Shown here: positions 21,254-32,699 of the stretch, piece after piece
How positions within the stretch are numbered: position 1 is the stretch's first letter
Layout of the letters: every line of letters begins with the position of its first letter
Origin: Aegilops tauschii subsp. strangulata
Lineage: Eukaryota; Streptophyta; Magnoliopsida; Poales; Poaceae
DNA length: 64,000 bases
Direction of reading: 5' to 3'
Assembly (NCBI RefSeq): GCF_002575655.3
Contig: NC_053037.3
Span: 450,709,793 to 450,773,792, forward strand
Made by a program: the position numbers and the translations under genes
Notes under the pieces: generated by a model
The model's input: the letters and a program-made list of their open reading frames with translations, nothing else
Databases searched by the model: none
Told to the model about the DNA's origin: nothing

Positions 21254-23371
21254 GAGCATCTCCAGCCGCGCCCCCAACAGGCCCCCAGGGCGAGTTTTTT
21301 CACGCCGACGCCAAAAAAGCCCCCAGTCGCGCCCCTGAGTCGCCGAAATCCGCCGGCTCAGCCCGTTTTTGGCCCGGCAATCCCAGGCCGAACCCAGTGC
21401 TCTGGGGCCCCAGCGGAAGGGAAAAACACGCCTGGGCCACACTGTCAAGCGAAAAGTCAAGACAATCGTCCAAATTTGCCCCCCACCCCCGCGCGCTCGG
21501 CCGCCACTCTACCGATTCCGGCGTGCCCACCGCCCACCACCGCTAGATAGGCCATTCCCCGCCAGAGAAGAGAGAAGGTTTCGCCACGGCAACATCTCCA
21601 CCACCTTCCTGGGCGAGTTTCCCGGTGCTCCGGCCACGCAGGGCGAGATACCGACGGCTGTGCGCCCACCACGCCTGCCAGGTATTCTGCGATTTGTCTA
21701 CTCGGTGATGGACTCGGACAACGAGGAGGCGCTCATGGCGCTGCTAGAGGAGGAAGCTAATGCCGACGTCCAGGACGAGGAGCATCTCATGGTCCTCGCT
21801 GCCCTAGCCGGCCTGCTCGCGAGCAATGAAAAGCCGTGGCGAGGTGGCTCGGCGCCGGGGCGGCTGAAAGCAAAGAACCGACATCGTCTGGAAGGCTATT
21901 GCATGCTCTACTCCGACTACTTCGCCGACGACTGCACGGCGACAAAGTATTTCGACGCTGTTATCGGATGAGCCGAAAGCTTTTCCTCGGGATTGTGAAT
22001 TCCATCCGGGAGTTCGACAGCTACTTCAAGTGCAAGAAGGATTGCACCGGCAAACTTGGATTCACCTCAATCCAGAAGTGCACGACAGCTATGAGGATGC
22101 TTGCATATGGAGCTACCGGTGATTCACTCGACGACTATGGGCGCATGGATGAGTCCACGACCATTGAGTGCTTCTACAAGTTCTGCAGGGCAGTGGTGGC
22201 AGTGTTTGGACCGCAATACTTGCGATCACCCAATGCTAAAGACACTACTCGGATCCTAGCACAGAATGCAGCAAGAGGATTTCCTAGGATGCTTGGAATC
22301 ATGGACTGCATGCATTGGAAATGGAAGAAGTGTCCATGTGCTTGGCAGGGGATGTACAAAGGCGCCAAAGGCGGTTGCAGTGTGGTACTTGAGGCAGTGG
22401 CCACACAGGACCTCTGGATTTGGCACTCCTTCTTTGGTATGCCAGGAACTCACAATGACATCAACGTGCTGCAGTGCTCCCCGTCTTTGCCAAGCTTGTT
22501 GAAGGTCTTTCTCCTCCGGTGAACTTCGAGGTCAATGGGCGGCACTACAACAAGGGATACTATCTAGCTGATGGTATCTATCCGAGATGGTCTACATTTG
22601 TGAAGACTATCTCAAACCCTGTGCCAGGAGGCAAGAACTCCCACTTTGCGAAGGTTCAGGAGGCTTGCAGGAAGGATGTCGAGCGGGCATTTGGTGTGCT
22701 CCAATCTCGATTTGCAGTTGCCCGGTACCCCGCTCAGACCTGGTCGAAAGATCAAATGTGGGAGATCATGACTTGCTGTGTCATCTTGCACAACATGATC
22801 ATTGAGAGCGAGCAAGAAGAGCCAGTTTTTGACACTGAACCATATTACAGGCAGGGTCCTCTTGCGCAAGTTGATCACCAGCTACCGGCAACCTGGACTG
22901 CCTTCCTCAATATGCGTCAGGTGATCCGAGACCCAGAGGTGCATCAACAACTACAGCAGGATCTGGTGGAGCACCTATGGAGGCTCAAGAGCAACGCCTA
23001 GCTGGACGTGTGATGAAATATGAGTTTTTATTTGTTGAACTATTTGATTTGTATTTAACTATTTTTTGTTGAACTATTTGATTTCTATTGGTTTTCTGTG
23101 ATGAACTATGTGATAAAAAAATAACTTCTGATGAATTTGCGCCGAACCACGACAAATATGGGCCGATTTGCGCCGATAGAGGGTCAATTTTTCGCCAAAA
23201 GTGGGCTGAAAAGCGGGCACATTAGGGCAAAAATGGGTCGATATCGGCATCTGGGGGCGACCTCGGGGCGGTGGCTGGGAACCCAATCGCCCCCAGAGCC
23301 GATTTTAGCGCCGGCTCGCCCCCAGGCGGCGATTTTTAAGCCCCCAAGGGGGCCAACGGCTGGAGATGCTC
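21254..23371 (+). mobile_element. PIF/Harbinger transposon with intact TIRs, TSD TAA
   Basis: The element opens GAGCATCTCCAGCC and closes GGCTGGAGATGCTC, with TAA at 21251-21253 and 23372-23374. The subterminal regions are rich in blocks of C/G (gcccccaacaggccccca, cgcccccaggcggcg). At 2118 bp it contains one degenerate transposase and no ORF1. Confidence 0.95.
21708..23001 (+). pseudogene. Harbinger transposase (DDE_Tnp_4 type), two frameshifts
   Basis: The protein starts MDSDNEEALMALLEEEANAD at 21708 and ends HLWRLKSNA at 23001. The nuclease triad is visible: D in [11 protein letters not shown] in [10 protein letters not shown], and E in CRKDVERAFGVLQ. The helix-turn-helix-like N-terminus includes [14 protein letters not shown]. 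Two frame changes break it: one near 21935-21950 (frame A ends [14 protein letters not shown], frame B resumes [15 protein letters not shown]), and a one-base loss near 22476-22484 (VLQCSP then VFAKLVEG). Such enzymes cut and paste elements with 3-bp TAA/TTA targets. This copy is inactive, though the ends could still be mobilised in trans. Confidence 0.9.
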
Positions 23372-23374
23372 TAA

Positions 23375-24070
23375 GCCCATGTCTCTTCATATTGGAAAAA
23401 AGGCCACAGAAAGATTATAACCTCTACCAGACTCGAGAACCCTAGTGTCTAAAAAGGGGTTGAAGGCGGAATCGATAGAAGGGCTTCGCGACATCAACCA
23501 TCTTCACCACATCATTCCCTTTTGATCTCTTCATAATAGAAAAACCATAGTGGATTCATCCTTGTATTAGTTTCATCATCCATCTCTGTTTACCATGATT
23601 TACCCTTTGATGCTTATATCATCTTCTGTTGGCGGATCATGTTAGCAACCTAATGATAATCCGCTCGATTTATTACTCTTCTCATGAATTCGTGTAGCAA
23701 TTTAGGGATTACAATCACAAGATACAAGAATTGGGGAAGGATGAAGAAGGGGAAGAAGATAGCCGCCGCCGGGTTCATTGATCCACTGGATAACCAGAAC
23801 GATGTCTACTCACTGGTACTTGTAGTCTGCAGCTTTAGTGGTTCCCCGATAGGCCAGGCCCATGTACCGGTGGAGGGACAAGCCCACAACCCACCTAGTA
23901 GAGGCTCCTGACATCCCTTCTTGAATCCGGCTTGACCCCAAGCCGATGCCACCCATAACCGTCTGGATCCCATTGCAGTCGATGTTGCATGACTTGATCA
24001 TAGTCATGTTGGTAGCCGAAGCTGGGGTAGACTTCAACGAAGTAGGAGGAGTAGTTGTGGCCGATATGAG
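23375..24070. other. Unassigned sequence, possibly LTR-derived
   Basis: Between the Harbinger element and an Angela LTR fragment I find no supported gene. 23400-23680 resembles an LTR leader (agaaccctagtg and pyrimidine-rich text). On the minus strand 23880-24090 gives short open stretches such as YGWHRLGVKPDS that I cannot assign. Confidence 0.3.
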
Positions 24071-24471
24071 TGTTTGAGAAACGTAGCATGCAATTTCAAA
24101 AAAATTCCTACGATCATGCAAGATCTATCTAGGAGATGCATAGCAACGAGACAGGGAGAGTGTGTCCACGTACCCTCGTAGACCGAAAGTGGAAGCATTA
24201 GGTTAACACGGTTGATGTAGTCGAACATCTTCACGATCCAACTGATCCAAGTACCGAATGTATAACACCTCCGTGTTCAGCACATGTTCAGCTCAATGAC
24301 GTCCCTCGAGCTCTTGATCCAGTAGAGGGTCGAGGGAGAGTTCCGACAGCACGACGGCGTGGTGACGGTGATGGTGATGTGATCCGCGCAGGGCTTCGCC
24401 TAAGCACTACGACGCTATGACCGGAGGAGTAAACTGTGGAGGAGGGGCACCACACACGGCTAAGAGAAATC
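24071..24471 (-). mobile_element. Truncated Angela-like copia LTR (minus orientation)
   Basis: The sequence starts tgtttgagaaacgtagcatg and follows the order of the LTR at 57489 (caatttcaaaaaaattcc, accctcgtagaccg, gcagggcttcgcctaagcac) until it is cut off at 24471 by the start of a plus-strand copy of the same family. Confidence 0.8.
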
Positions 24472-27400
24472 TGAAGGAAATATGCCCTAGAGGCAATAAT
24501 AAAGTTGTTGTTTATATTTCCTTATATCATGATAAATGTTTATTATTCATGCTAGAATTGTATTAACCGGAAACTTAGTACATGTGTGAATACATAGACA
24601 AACAGAGTGTCACTAGTATGCCTCTACTTGACTAGTCTGTTAATCAAAGATAGTTAAGTTTCCTAGCCATACATGAGTTGTCATTTGATGAACAGGATCA
24701 CATCATTAGAGAATGATGTGATTGACAAGACCCATCCGTTAGCTTAGCACTATGATCGTTTAGTTTGTTGCTATTGCTTTCTTCATGACTTATACATGTT
24801 CCTACGACTATGAGATTATGCAACTCCCGAATACTGGAGGAACACTTAGTGTGCTATCAAACGTCACAACGTAACTGGGTGATTATAAAGATGCTCTACA
24901 GGTGTCTCCGATGGTGTTTGTTGAGTTGGCATAGATCGATATTAGGATTTGTCACTCCGATTGTCGGAGAGGTATATCTGGGCCCTCTCAGTAATGCACA
25001 TCACTATAAGCCTTGCAAGCAATGTGACTAATGAGTTAGTTAAGGGATGCTGCATTACGGAACGAGTAAAGAGACTTGCCGGTAACGAGATTGAACTAGG
25101 TATGATGATACCGACGGTCGAATCTCGGGCAAGTAACATACCGATGACAAAGGGAACAACGTATGTTGTTATGCGGTTTGACCGATAAAGATCTTCGTAG
25201 AATATGTAGGAACCAATTTGAGCATCCAGGTTCCGCTATTGGTTATTCACCGGAGATGAGTCTCGGTCATGTCTACATAGTTCTCGAACCCGTAGGGTCC
25301 GCACGCTTAACGTTCGATGACGATCGATATTATGAGTTTATGTGTTTTGATGTACCGAAGATTGTTCCGAGTCCCGGATGTGATCACGGAAATGACGAGG
25401 AGTCTCGAAATGGTCGAGACATAAAGATTGATATATTTTATGATGTTATTCGGACACCGGATGAGTTCCGGGGGTCACCGGATAAATATCAGAGTGCCGG
25501 AAGGGTTATCAGAACCACCGGAGAAGTAATGGGCCTTATTGGGCCTAGGGGAGAGAGAGGGGCAGCCAAGGGCTGGCCGCGCGCCCCCCCATGGGCCTAG
25601 TCCGAATTGGACTAGGGGGAGGGGCGGCGCCCCCTCCTTCCTTCTCTTTCCCCTCTCTTTCCTTCTTCTCCTAGTAGGACTCGGAAAGGGGGGAATCCAA
25701 CTCCCACTAGGAGTAGGATTGCCCCCCCTTGGGCGCGCCCTTTAGGGCCAGCCGGCCTCCCCCTTGCTCCTTTATATACGGGGGTAGGGGGGCACCCTAG
25801 AACACACAAGTTGACAGTTGTCTTAGCCATGTGTGGTGCCCCCCTCCACAGATTTCCACCTCGGTCATATCGTTGTAGTGCTTAGGCGAAGCCCTGCGTC
25901 GGTAACTTCATCATCGCCGTCATCATGCCGTCGTGCTGACGAAACTCTCCCTCGGCCTCAGCTGGATCAAGAGTATGAGGGACGTCACCGAGCTGAACGT
26001 GTGCAGATCGCGGAGGTGCCATGCGCTTGGTACTTGATCGGTTGGATCGCGAAGACGTACGACTACATCAACCGCGTTACTTAACACTTCCGCTTTCGGT
26101 CTACGAGGGTACGTGGACACACTCTCCCCGCTCATTGCTATACATCTCCTAGATAGATCTTGCGTGATAGTAGGAAATTTTTTGAAATACTGTGTTCCCC
26201 AACAGTGGCATCCCAGCGAGGTCTATGCGTAGATGTTATATGCACGAGTAGAACACAAAGAGTTGTGGGCGATAATAGTCATACTGCTTACCAGCATGTC
26301 ATACTTTGATTCGGTGGTATTATTGGATGAAGCGGCCCAGACCGACATTACATGACCGTGTTGATGAGACTGGTTCTACCACCGTGCTTTGCACATAGGT
26401 GGCTAGTGGGTGTCTGTTTCTCCAACTTTAGTTGAATCGAGTGTGACTACACCCGGTCCTTGTTGAAGGTTAAAACTTAAAACAGCACACTTGACGAAAA
26501 ATCGTTGTGGTTTTTGATGTGCAGGTAAGAACGGTTCTTGCTAAGCCCGTAGCAGCCACGTAAAATTTGCAACAACAAAGTAGAGGACGTCTAACTTGTT
26601 TTTGCAAGGCATGCTGTGATATGATATGGTCAAGACGTGATGATATATAAATTGTTGTATGAGATGATCATGTTTTGTAAGAGTTATTGGCAACTAGCAG
26701 GAGCCATATGGTTGTCGCTTTATTGTATGAAATGAAATCACCATGTCGGCTTGACACCTTGATCTCCATCGAAGCATCGTTGTCGTCTCGCCAACTATTG
26801 CTACTATGACTATCGTTACCGCTTAGTGACGATGGTGATCATGACGGTGCTTTGGAGATGGAGATCAAAGGCACAAGATGATGATGGCCATATCATATTA
26901 CTTATATTGATTGCATGTGATGTTTATCCTTTATACATCTTATTTTGCTTAGTACGGTGGTAGCATTGTAAGATGATCTCTCACTAAATTTCAAGGTACA
27001 AGTGTTCTCCCTGATTATGGCACCGTTGCGACAGTTCATCGTGCCGAGACACCACGTGATGATCGGGTGTGATAAGCTCTACGTTCACATACAACGGGTG
27101 CAAGCCAGTTTTTGCACACGCATAATACTCAGGTTAAACTTGATGAGCCTAGCATATGCAGATATGGCCTCGAAACACTGAGACCGAACGGTCCAGCGTG
27201 AATCATATAGTAGATATGATCAACATAGTGATGTTCACCATTGAAAACTACTCCATCTCACGTGATGATCGGACATGGTTTAGTTGATATGGATCACGTG
27301 ATCACTTAGATGATTAGATGGATGTCTATCTAAGTGGGAGTTCTTAAGTAATATGATTAATTGAACTTTAATTTATCATGAACTTAGTACCTGATAGTAT

Positions 27401-28126
27401 TTTGCATGTCTATGTTGTAGATCAATAGCTCGCTTATAGCTCCCTTGTTTTATTCTTGATATGTTCCTGGAGAAAAATAAGTTGAAAGATGTTAGTAGCA
27501 ATGATGCGGACTAGCTCCATGATCTGAGGATTTTTCTCATTGCTGCACATAAGAATTATGTCCTTGATGCACCGCTAGGTGACAGACCTATTGCAGGAGC
27601 AGATGCAGACGTTATGAACGTTTGGCAAAGCTTGGTATCATGACCACTTGATAGTTTAGTGCACCATGCTTTACGGCTTAGAACCGGGACTTCAAAAATG
27701 TTTTGAAAGCCACATAACATATAAGATGTTCCACAAGTTGAAATTTGTATTTCAGACTCATGCCCGAGTCAAGAGGTATGAGACCTCTGACAAGTATTTT
27801 GCCTACAAGATGGAGGAGAATAGCTCAACCAGTGAGCATGTGCTCAGAATGTCTGAGTACTACAATTGCTTGAATCGAGTGGGAGTTAATCTTCCAGATA
27901 AGATAGTGATTGACAAAGTTCTCTAGTCACTATCACCAAGTTACTAGAACTTCGTGATGAACTATCATATGTAAGGGATGACGAAAAAGACTCCCGAGCT
28001 CTTCGCGATGCTGAAATCAGCGAAGGTAGAAATCAAGAAAAGCATCAAGTGTTGATGGTTGACAAGACCACTAGTTTCAAGTAAAAGGCAAGCGAGAGAA
28101 AGGGAACTTCAAGAAGAATGGCAAGC
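24472..28126 (+). mobile_element. Angela/BARE-like copia element, 5' LTR and gag region only
   Basis: The 5' LTR spans 24472-26204 (TGAAGGAAATATGCCC to GTGTTCCCCAACA). A primer-binding-site-like tggcatcccagcgagg follows at 26206, and then the leader. The leader and gag mirror, in opposite orientation, the sequence at 62787-64000. The copy stops at 28126 where a gypsy LTR begins; zinc knuckle, integrase and RT are absent, so the remainder is either displaced beyond the nested insertions or deleted. It is inserted in an older LTR of its own family, which lies just to its left. Confidence 0.9.
27460..28125 (+). pseudogene. Copia gag remnant
   Basis: Peptide blocks NYVLDAPLGDRPIAGADADV and NEAY-less gag text can be read but are separated by stops and frameshifts, for example within WQSLVS near 27630. 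One open piece (27666-27926) includes YKMFHKLKFVFQTHARVKRY and NCLNRVGVNLPDKIVIDKVL, matching the frame order of a copia gag upstream of the zinc knuckle. The copy cannot make capsid. Confidence 0.7.
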
Positions 28127-29278
28127 TGATACGTCTCCGTTGTATCTATAATTTTTGATTGTTCCATGCCAATATTTTACAACTTTCATATACCTTTGGC
28201 AACTTTTTATACTATTTTTGGGACTAACATATTGATCCAGTGCCCAGTGCTAGTTCCTGTTTGTTGCATGTTTTTGCTTCGCAGAAAATCCATATCAAAC
28301 ACAGTCTAAACGGGATAAAAACTGACGGAGATTTCTTTTGGAACACATGTGAATTTTGGGAAGTGCAATCAACGCGAGACGATGACTGAGGGGGCCACGA
28401 GGCAGGGGGCGCGCCCTGGGCCCTCGTGGCCACCACCTAAGGCGGTTTGTGCCCTTCTTTCGCTGCAAGAAATCTAATATCCGGATAGAGATCGTGTCCA
28501 AAATTCAGCCCAATCGGAGTTACGGATCTCTGGGAATTTAAGAAACGGTGAAAGGGCAGAATCAGGGAACGCAGAAACAGAGAGAGACAGAGAGACAAAT
28601 CCAATCTCGAAGGGGCTCTCGCCCCTCCGCCGCCATGGAGGCCATGGACCAGAGGGGAAACCCTTCTCCCATCTAGGGAGATGGTCAAGGAGGAAGAAGA
28701 AGAAGGGGGCTCTCTCCCTCTCTCTTCCTGTGGCGCCGGAACACCGCCGGGGCCATCATCGTCACTGCAATCTACACCAACACCTCCGTCATCTTCACCA
28801 ACATCTTCATCACCTTCCCCCATCTATCTACAGCGGTCCACTCTCCCGCAACCCGTTGTACCCTCTACTTGAACATGGTGCTTTATGCTTCATATTATTA
28901 TCCAGTGATGTGTTGCCATCCTATGATGTCTGAGTAGATTTTCGTGGTCCTATCGGTAATTGATGAATTGCTATGATTGGTTTAATTTGCTTGTGGTTAT
29001 GTTGCTGTCCTTTGGTGCCCATCATATGAGCGCGCGCGTGGATCACACCATAGGGTTAGTTGTATGTTGATAGGACTATGTATTGGAGGGCAATAGTGAC
29101 AGAAGCCTCAACCTAGCCTAGAAATTGATGCATACGGGATTGAAGGGGGACCAATATATCTTAATGCTATGGTTGGGTTTTGCCTTAATGAACGTTAGTA
29201 GTTGCGGATGCTTGCTAATAGTTCCAATCATAACTGCATAGAATTCCAAGTCAGGGATGACATGCTAGCAGTGGCCTC

Positions 29279-30866
29279 TGCTACCTCTTGAACATGCGTT
29301 GGTTTTTCCCTTGAAGAGGAAAGGGTGATGCAGCAAAGTAGCGTAAGTATTTCCCTTAGTTTTTGAGAACCAAGGTATCAATCCAGTAGGAGGCCACATG
29401 CAAGTCCCTCGTACCTACACAAACAAATAAGAACCTTGCAACCAACACGATAAAGGGGTTGTCAATCCCTTCACGGCCACTTGCAAAAGTGAGATCTGAT
29501 AGAGATGAAAAGATAATATTTTTGGTATTTTATGATAAAGATTAAAAGTAAAGAAAGCAAAATAAACAGCGCCAGAAATAGCTCATTTACGGGAGATTAA
29601 GATGATGGAAAATAGACCCCGGGGCCATAGGTTTCACTAGTGGCTTCTCTCAAGATAGCATAAGCATTACGGTGGGTGAACAAATTACTGTTGAGCAATT
29701 GATAGAAAAGTGCATAATTATGAGAATATCTAGGCATGATCATGTATATAGGCATCACGTCTGTGACAAGTAGACCGACTCCTGCCTGCATCTACTACTA
29801 TTACTCCACACATCGACCGCTATCCGGCATGCATCTAGAGTATTAAGTTCATAAGAACAGAGTAACGCATTAGGTAAGATGGCATGTTGTAGAGGGATAA
29901 ACTAAAGCAATATGATATAAACCCCATCTTTTTATCCTCAATGGCAACAATACAATACGTGTCGTTTCCCCTACTGTCACTGGGATCGAGCACCGCATGA
30001 TTGAACCCAAAGCTAAGCACTTCTCCCATTGCAAGAAAGATCAATCTAGTAGGCCAAACAAAACTGATAATTTGAAGAGACATGCAAAGATAACCAATCA
30101 TACATAAAAGAATTCAGAGAAGATTCAAATATTGTTCATAGATAATCTTGATCATAAACCCACAATTCATCGGATCTCGACAAACCCACCGCAAAAAGAG
30201 TTACATCGAATAGATCTCCAAGAAGATCGAGGAGAACTTTGTATTGAGATCCAAAGAGAGAGAAGAAGCCATCTAGCTAATAACTATGGACCCGAAGGTC
30301 CGTGGTAAACTACTCACACATCATCAGAGAGGCTATGGTGTTGATGTAGAAGCCCTCCGTGATCGATGCCCCCTCCGGCAGAGCACCGGAAATGGCCCCA
30401 AGATGGGATCTCACAGGTACAGAAGGTTGCGGCGGTGGAATTAGGTTTTCGTGGTGCTCCTCGATGGTTTCGGGGTACGTAGTTATATATATGAGGAAGT
30501 AGTAGGTCGGTGGAGCCACGAGGGGCCCACGAGGGTGGAGGGCGTGCCCAAGGGGGGTAGGCGCGCCCCCTTCCTCATGGCCTCCTCGTAAGTTTCTTGA
30601 CGTCCACTCCAAGTCCTATGGATCACGTTTGTTCCAAAAATCACGCTCCCGAAGGTTTCATTCCGTTTGGACTCCGTTTGATATTCTTTTTCTGCGAAAT
30701 ACTGAAATAGGCAAAAAAACAGCAATTTGCACTGGGCCTTGGGTTAATAGGTTAGTCCCAAAAATAATATGAATGTGTATAATAAAGCCTATTAAACATC
30801 CAAAACAGAATATATATATAATAGCATGGAACAATAAAAAATTATAGATACGTTGGAGACGTATCA
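29279..30866 (-). mobile_element. Solo gypsy LTR nested in another LTR, TSD GCCTC
   Basis: The 1588-bp sequence begins tgctacctcttgaac and ends gagacgtatca, so on the minus strand it reads TGATACGTCTCC to GAGGTAGCA. The 5-bp duplication GCCTC flanks it at 29274-29278 and 30867-30871. A TATA-like tatatatgagg lies near 30484-30494 (tatata on both strands). No internal domain remains. Confidence 0.95.
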
Positions 30867-31355
30867 GCCTCTCCCACATAAAACTTGCTATCGGTCTAGT
30901 AAAGTAGTCAATTGCTTAGGGACAATTTCGCAACTCCTACCACCACTTTTCCACACTCGCTATACTAACTTTATTGCTTCTTTACTTAAAACAGCCCCTA
31001 GTTTTTATTTATGTGCTCTTTATATTCTTGCAAACCTATCCAACAACACCTATAAAGTACTTCTAGTTTCATACTTGTTCTAGGTAAAGCGAACGTTAAG
31101 CATGCGTAGAGTTGTATCGGTGGTCGATAGAACTTGAGGGAATATTTGTTCTACCTTTAGCTCCTTGTTGGGTTCGACACTCTTACTTATCGAAAGAGGC
31201 TACATTTGATCCCCTATACTTGTGGGTTATCAAGACCTTTTTCTAGCGCCATTGCCGGGGAGTTATAGCGTGGGGTGAATATTCTCGTGTGTGCTTGTTT
31301 GCTTTACCACTAAGTAATTTGTATTTGTTGTTCTTAGTTGTTTTCTATCTTTAGT

Positions 31356-32697
31356 TATGGGTAGGAAATGCAAAATACCAAAAAAATAGTTGTACCTACT
31401 GAACCAATGGTTGAAGAGCCACTCAAAATCTATCACACTCCTGAAGCTTTTTACTTGGATCATCTTCAATCCCTATGTGCTCGTGCTGAAACCCCAACTA
31501 GCTTAGTTGAGGGTAAATCTTTAGATGAGCATGCTTGTTATGTGCAGCACCACATATCTGAAAAAGGGAAACTTTTAGTGGATCAAATTCATCGTTTGCA
31601 GTGCTATGCTTGGAATTTATGTGAAATATATTATTTTACTTGTTGTTCTGAAAACCCTAAGAAACACCTTCCCTACCAATGTGAGTTTAGTGATAATGGA
31701 ATCGTATCTTCGTATGCTAAGGGTGTTTATAATTACTATGATGTTCAACAAATTGAAGAATTTGTTGCTTTTAAGGGTGCTTATGAAATTGCTTCTTTGA
31801 TTGAAACGTATGATGCTACTCTTTACAAATCTGAAAATTTTGCCATACTTAAATATTGTTATGATAATTATGCTTCGAATTCCTATGTTAAACCATATAT
31901 TGAGGACTCCTCCGCTGTCCAAGAAGAGACTAATATTTTGCTGGAGTCTATAGAAGAAGAAATTAATGACATTGTGAGCTCATTGGATGAAAAAGATGAT
32001 GAGGGGAGCGAAGAACAAAAGGAGGAAGATCAGATTAGCTACCCGTGCCCACCTTTTAATGAGAGTAACTCTCCAACTCATACATTATTTTAATGTCCCT
32101 TCGTTCTTACCGAAGGATGAATGCTATGATGATTGTTATGATCTCGTTGATTCTTTTGAAATGTCCCTTTTTGATGATGCTTGCTATGCTTGTGGCCAAG
32201 ATGCCAATATGAATTATGCTTATGGAGATGAACTTGCTATAGCTCCTTATGTTAAACATGAAATTGTTGCTATTGCACCCACGCATGATAGTCCTATTAT
32301 CTTTATGAATTCTCCCGACTACACTATATCGGAGAAGTTTGCACTTATTAAGGATTATATTGATGGGTTGCATTTTACCGTTGCACATGATAATTTTGAT
32401 GACTATAATATGCATGTGCTTGCTGCTCCTACTTGCAATTATTATGAGAGAGGAACTACATCTCCGCCTCTCCATGTTTCCAATATGATAAAATTGCAAG
32501 AAACTGTTTATACTATGCATTGGCCTTTACTATGTGGGCATGAATTGTTATTTTATGACATGCCGATGCATAGGAAGAGAGTTAGACTTCGTTGTTGCAT
32601 GATATTTGTTACTTTGTGCTCACTACTAAATAACAAATCATTGTTAATTAAAATTGGCTTTGATATACCTTGGGATCCGGGTGGATCCATTACTTGA
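31356..32697 (+). pseudogene. Unknown-function ORF of non-autonomous gypsy element (frameshifted)
   Basis: Two overlapping frames give one long acidic protein: 31368-32093 (VPTEPMVEEPLKIYHTPEAF onward) and 31987-32697 (DECYDDCYDLVDSFEMSLFD onward), with the switch near 32040-32090. The likely original start is ATGGGTAGG at 31356, now cut off by a frame change in the A run near 31380. No gag, RT or integrase motif is visible. MPMHRKRVRLRC near the C-terminus matches IPMHRKWVRLKC in the other element, supporting a shared ancestral protein. Many Tyr, Cys and Asp residues are present, but no recognised zinc-finger spacing. Confidence 0.65.
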
Positions 32698-32699
32698 GC

